6,440 bases of DNA from Chlamydiia bacterium (GTDB taxonomy: Bacteria > Chlamydiota > Chlamydiia > Chlamydiales > FEN-1388). A program made the translations under genes and the position numbers. Shown here in pieces: positions 4,261 through 6,440 of this stretch (the stretch's first letter is position 1; every line of letters begins with the position of its first letter). Location: assembly GCA_023269335.1 (NCBI GenBank), contig JAHFTM010000108.1:1-6440 (forward strand), given 5' to 3'. The notes under the pieces are model-generated. The model was not told the DNA's origin. It made no database searches and saw nothing but the letters and a program-made list of their open reading frames with translations.

Positions 4261-6440
4261 CAAAATAAAAAGCAGGACCCGGTTAAATTAGCTGTATCTC
4301 TTCTTCGCGAATTTTCAAGCCTATCGCTTGCAGAAGAGGGCTTGAAAGATCATAAAAACTACCCTCAATTTGTTCAGCTTTTTGCTATGTGTACGCCGGC
4401 AGAATTTACAGCAGTTCTTCAAGAGATACAAAGCCAGGCTCAACAAAACCTAAAATACAAAGCTGCAGCTGGTCAAATGACTTCTCTTTTACATTCTGCT
4501 CATACACTGAATCTCTTGTTTGCTGGAGGAGCATCCACTGACGCACAAGTAAAGACATGGCTCTCTAACTCAGCAAATGCACTGATTGTAAAAGATCTGA
4601 TAGAGGCTCGTTTTAAAGCACAAAATGCGCCTTTGCCAGCAACTTTTATTGCAGCGGAAGCCTTTCTTTCAGAAGTGGCAAGAGGGGCTGAACTAGGTAG
4701 AAATAAAGATGTAATGGGCTTGGTTGCCATGCACTTTGTTGTTTCGGATGAGCAGTCTAATGCAGTAATGGAGCTGTTACCCCTAACAGTTGCAACTGCC
4801 GTTGCAAAGCGCATTAGAAGTGTATCTACAGCACTGGAAGCAATTGAAAAAGAACTAAAGCAAAACTCAGTGATAGCGGCTCAGGCGATCTATCGCAAAC
4901 TTGCTGTCACTGATCCGGAAAGTGCCAAAATAGTGCTGTCAGCAATTGAGAAAAGATACAAAACAGCAGAGAGTGACAAATTCAATAAATTTCAATTTTT
5001 CTTAAAAAGTAGCGACGCTGAGTGGGTCGAAAAAGCCATGGATGCAAGAGTGCCCATGGATCTTATTAAAGAGGCTCTAGGAGCTAAATCAGAGCTGCTT
5101 CAACGCTTTGAGCAACTAGAACAAGCTACTTCAGATTCTCTTGAATTTGAAGTTCTTGACGTCAACCACTTGCTGGCTGAATATGATGTCATGCGAATGG
5201 CTATTTTTATCGAAGAGCGTAGCCAGCCAGTAGCTAATGTAGCTCAACGGTACTTTTCCGCAGCAGCAAGCGGCATGGAGCGAGATATTCACTTCGATTG
5301 GGCAAAAAAAGAGGTCTATGTTATATCCCATCCTAAAAGTTCTTTATTGAAAGCCGCGGGTACCTATAAAAAGGCAATTAATGCTGCTATTATTCCGCTT
5401 ACAAATCGTGCAAAAGATGCAGTAGAAGCAGGAGTACAGCTGTCACCTCGCGCAGCAAATGCTGACTTAGCAGAACTTGAAGTAGAGAAGCCCTTTTACA
5501 AGGCTTTAGAAGCTGTGCCTGGAGTTGTTCGACTACGCTCAATCACTGATCTCACAGCTCTCCCTGATCCCACAGCTCGCCCTGCAAGAGACTATCTGCT
5601 TAAACGAACAAGCGTCAGCCTTATCTTCAACCGTGCAGAGCAAGGAACAATAGACACGGTGGTAGGTAAGAACCCTTCAATGAATTTGAGACGAAATCTT
5701 GGTTCGCAGCTTGTGCATACTTTTGCGTTGATGCAAGAAAGAGGAGTCTTCCATGGTGATGCAAAGTTTGGCAATGTTCTTGTAGATGCACAAAATAAGC
5801 TGCACGTTACAGACTTTGGCTTCAGCTTTTTTATTAAGCCAGGCAATACAATCACACCTAATGAAACTTTAACAGATCATAATGCCTATGCTGCTTGGTG
5901 GCATACCCCGCACGATATTTTGAATATTGATCCTACCAGTCCTCGTCCTGTTGCCCGTACTGCTGAAGATTATAAAAAAATAGAAAGTTGGGTTGTTGGA
6001 AGCATGCTCTATGAGCTAGCCTTTGGACAGCTGAACTGGCAGAATAAGCTCATGCATATACCGTGGCCTCCGCGGCCTAACCCTCCTCGCGTAGGGCCTG
6101 GAGAGTTGACAGCACAAGACCTTCGGGTTATAGATGAAGAACATCGCACAAAAATAAGAGATAAACTGGCAGTTATTGCAGCGAAACCTGAAGCGACGCG
6201 CACAGAGGAAGAGCACTTTTGTTTTGCAGTCTTTAATTTGATGAACATAAATGCCGCCCAGCGTTGGACACTAGCACAAGCTGATGCCTATTTTCAAAAA
6301 CACAATGTAGGTACTTTACTAGAGCAACTGACACCTCAGCCTGCACAACCGCAAGCTATGCCAGCACAAAAGCCACCGTCATCGGCTGACTCACTCTTGA
6401 CATCTCCGTCATCGACTGACTCACCTTTGACATCTCCGTC
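4018..6440 (+). CDS. Large eukaryotic-type protein kinase-domain protein, candidate effector (3' end outside window)
   Basis: An 807-codon frame with no stop, truncated by the right edge. Residues 1-81 are rich in Pro, Ser, Thr and Ala and look disordered. Residues 82-420 are mostly alpha-helical with no family I recognise and no clear membrane segment. Residues 440-762 form a protein kinase domain: degenerate glycine loop (445-453), alpha-C helix with E486/E488/E490, hinge-like SLIFNRAEQG, catalytic loop HGDAKFGNVLVD (579-590) with D581 and N586, DFG (599-601), TPHD in place of APE (630-633), VVGSMLYELAFG (659-670) as the alpha-F helix, and NAAQRWT (745-751) matching the subdomain XI arginine motif. 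The tail is Pro/Gln-rich and enters 10-residue repeats. Kinases of this type transfer phosphate from ATP to Ser/Thr of proteins. The layout recalls secreted effector kinases of intracellular bacteria; secretion and host targets are inference. A pseudokinase is possible because the VAIK lysine is not obvious. Confidence 0.9.
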   Translation, partial: MSTVSPDTNKPVSSPADATTSNEGTSPKSQPVPPGGPSIAGIIPSLASASPPIIPVKPVQAPAPGTQPASNMAQIATASVLQNKKQDPVKLAVSLLREFSSLSLAEEGLKDHKNYPQFVQLFAMCTPAEFTAVLQEIQSQAQQNLKYKAAAGQMTSLLHSAHTLNLLFAGGASTDAQVKTWLSNSANALIVKDLIEARFKAQNAPLPATFIAAEAFLSEVARGAELGRNKDVMGLVAMHFVVSDEQSNAVMELLPLTVATAVAKRIRSVSTALEAIEKELKQNSVIAAQAIYRKLAVTDPESAKIVLSAIEKRYKTAESDKFNKFQFFLKSSDAEWVEKAMDARVPMDLIKEALGAKSELLQRFEQLEQATSDSLEFEVLDVNHLLAEYDVMRMAIFIEERSQPVANVAQRYFSAAASGMERDIHFDWAKKEVYVISHPKSSLLKAAGTYKKAINAAIIPLTNRAKDAVEAGVQLSPRAANADLAELEVEKPFYKALEAVPGVVRLRSITDLTALPDPTARPARDYLLKRTSVSLIFNRAEQGTIDTVVGKNPSMNLRRNLGSQLVHTFALMQERGVFHGDAKFGNVLVDAQNKLHVTDFGFSFFIKPGNTITPNETLTDHNAYAAWWHTPHDILNIDPTSPRPVARTAEDYKKIESWVVGSMLYELAFGQLNWQNKLMHIPWPPRPNPPRVGPGELTAQDLRVIDEEHRTKIRDKLAVIAAKPEATRTEEEHFCFAVFNLMNINAAQRWTLAQADAYFQKHNVGTLLEQLTPQPAQPQAMPAQKPPSSADSLLTSPSSTDSPLTSP
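5335..6303 (+). other. Eukaryotic-like protein kinase domain with HGD catalytic loop
   Basis: Residues 440-762 keep the order of kinase subdomains. The glycine loop is reduced to KAAGTYKKA with a single glycine. The ATP-anchoring lysine is uncertain; K466 (NRAKDAV) is the best-spaced candidate. Helix C and beta-4 read LAELEVEKPFYKALEAV then PGVVRLRSI. The catalytic Asp (D581), metal-binding Asn (N586) and DFG Asp (D599) are present, so phosphotransfer chemistry looks possible. HGD lacks the HRD arginine that links activity to activation-loop phosphorylation. HGD is also usual in aminoglycoside phosphotransferases and other small-molecule kinases. The C-lobe motifs (VVGSMLYELAFG, NAAQRWT) are of the protein-kinase kind, so I favour a protein substrate. 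Confidence 0.82.
5548..5583 (+). repeat. 18-base tandem duplication inside the kinase N-lobe
   Basis: Two adjacent 18-base units (5548-5565 and 5566-5583) differ at only 2 positions and encode DLTALP then DPTARP. They lie between the beta-4 strand (VVRLRSI) and the beta-5/hinge strand (SVSLIFNRAEQG) of the kinase domain, in a surface turn where an insertion would be tolerated. The length is a multiple of three, so the frame is kept. Confidence 0.75.
6373..6440 (+). repeat. 30-base tandem repeat encoding 10-residue Ser/Pro/Thr repeats, running off the window
   Basis: Unit 1 (6373-6402) encodes PPSSADSLLT and unit 2 (6403-6432) encodes SPSSTDSPLT; they match at 25 of 30 bases. The last 8 bases (6433-6440) are identical to the start of unit 2, so a third unit is under way at the edge. 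The repeats follow a Pro/Gln/Ala-rich linker (about residues 771-785) directly after the kinase domain. The array length cannot be judged here. Such repeats usually vary in copy number between strains. Confidence 0.8.

Noticed and set aside
4500..4814. 104-codon reverse-strand open frame opposite the kinase gene
   Set aside because: The forward frame is continuous through here with a consistent helical pattern; the reverse product is Ala/Thr/Ser-rich shadow sequence.
5592..6248. Reverse-strand open frames opposite the kinase domain
   Set aside because: They lie opposite the catalytic loop, DFG and alpha-F motifs, which are clearly the coding strand.

Overview
The window carries four protein genes, all on the + strand, in a moderately AT-rich bacterial sequence. 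The LeuS fragment resembles, from memory, the leucyl-tRNA synthetases of Chlamydiae. Together with an exported AsmA-like protein (suggesting a diderm envelope) and a very long eukaryotic-type kinase with a low-complexity N terminus, this suggests a chlamydia-like or similar host-associated intracellular bacterium. That assignment is an inference (about 50-60%). Other intracellular lineages such as Dependentiae cannot be excluded without a search.

Layout. Positions 1-1759 hold the C-terminal two thirds of leucyl-tRNA synthetase (leuS), cut by the left edge. Ten bases later, at 1770-2960, comes a class I SAM-dependent methyltransferase of the Methyltransf_32 / METTL25-like type. Its ribosome binding site overlaps the leuS stop codon, so the two are probably co-transcribed. 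After an 84-base gap, 3045-3824 encodes a 259-residue protein with one N-terminal membrane anchor and an AsmA-like beta-rich periplasmic part. A 193-base AT-rich gap (3825-4017) follows, with a candidate promoter and a small inverted repeat.

From 4018 to the right edge runs an uninterrupted reading frame of 807 codons with no stop. It encodes a Pro/Ser/Thr-rich N terminus (about 80 residues), roughly 350 residues of unrecognised alpha-helical sequence, a eukaryotic-like protein kinase domain (about residues 440-762), and a Pro/Gln-rich tail that enters a 10-residue tandem repeat exactly where the window ends.

The first two genes look like housekeeping or translation-linked functions, and the third is an envelope protein. 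The fourth is the unusual one. Its kinase fold keeps the catalytic Asp, the metal-binding Asn and DFG, but has HGD in place of HRD, a degenerate glycine loop and an altered APE motif. Its architecture fits a secreted effector kinase, but secretion is inference. No RNA genes, insertion sequences, CRISPR arrays or strong terminators were seen.
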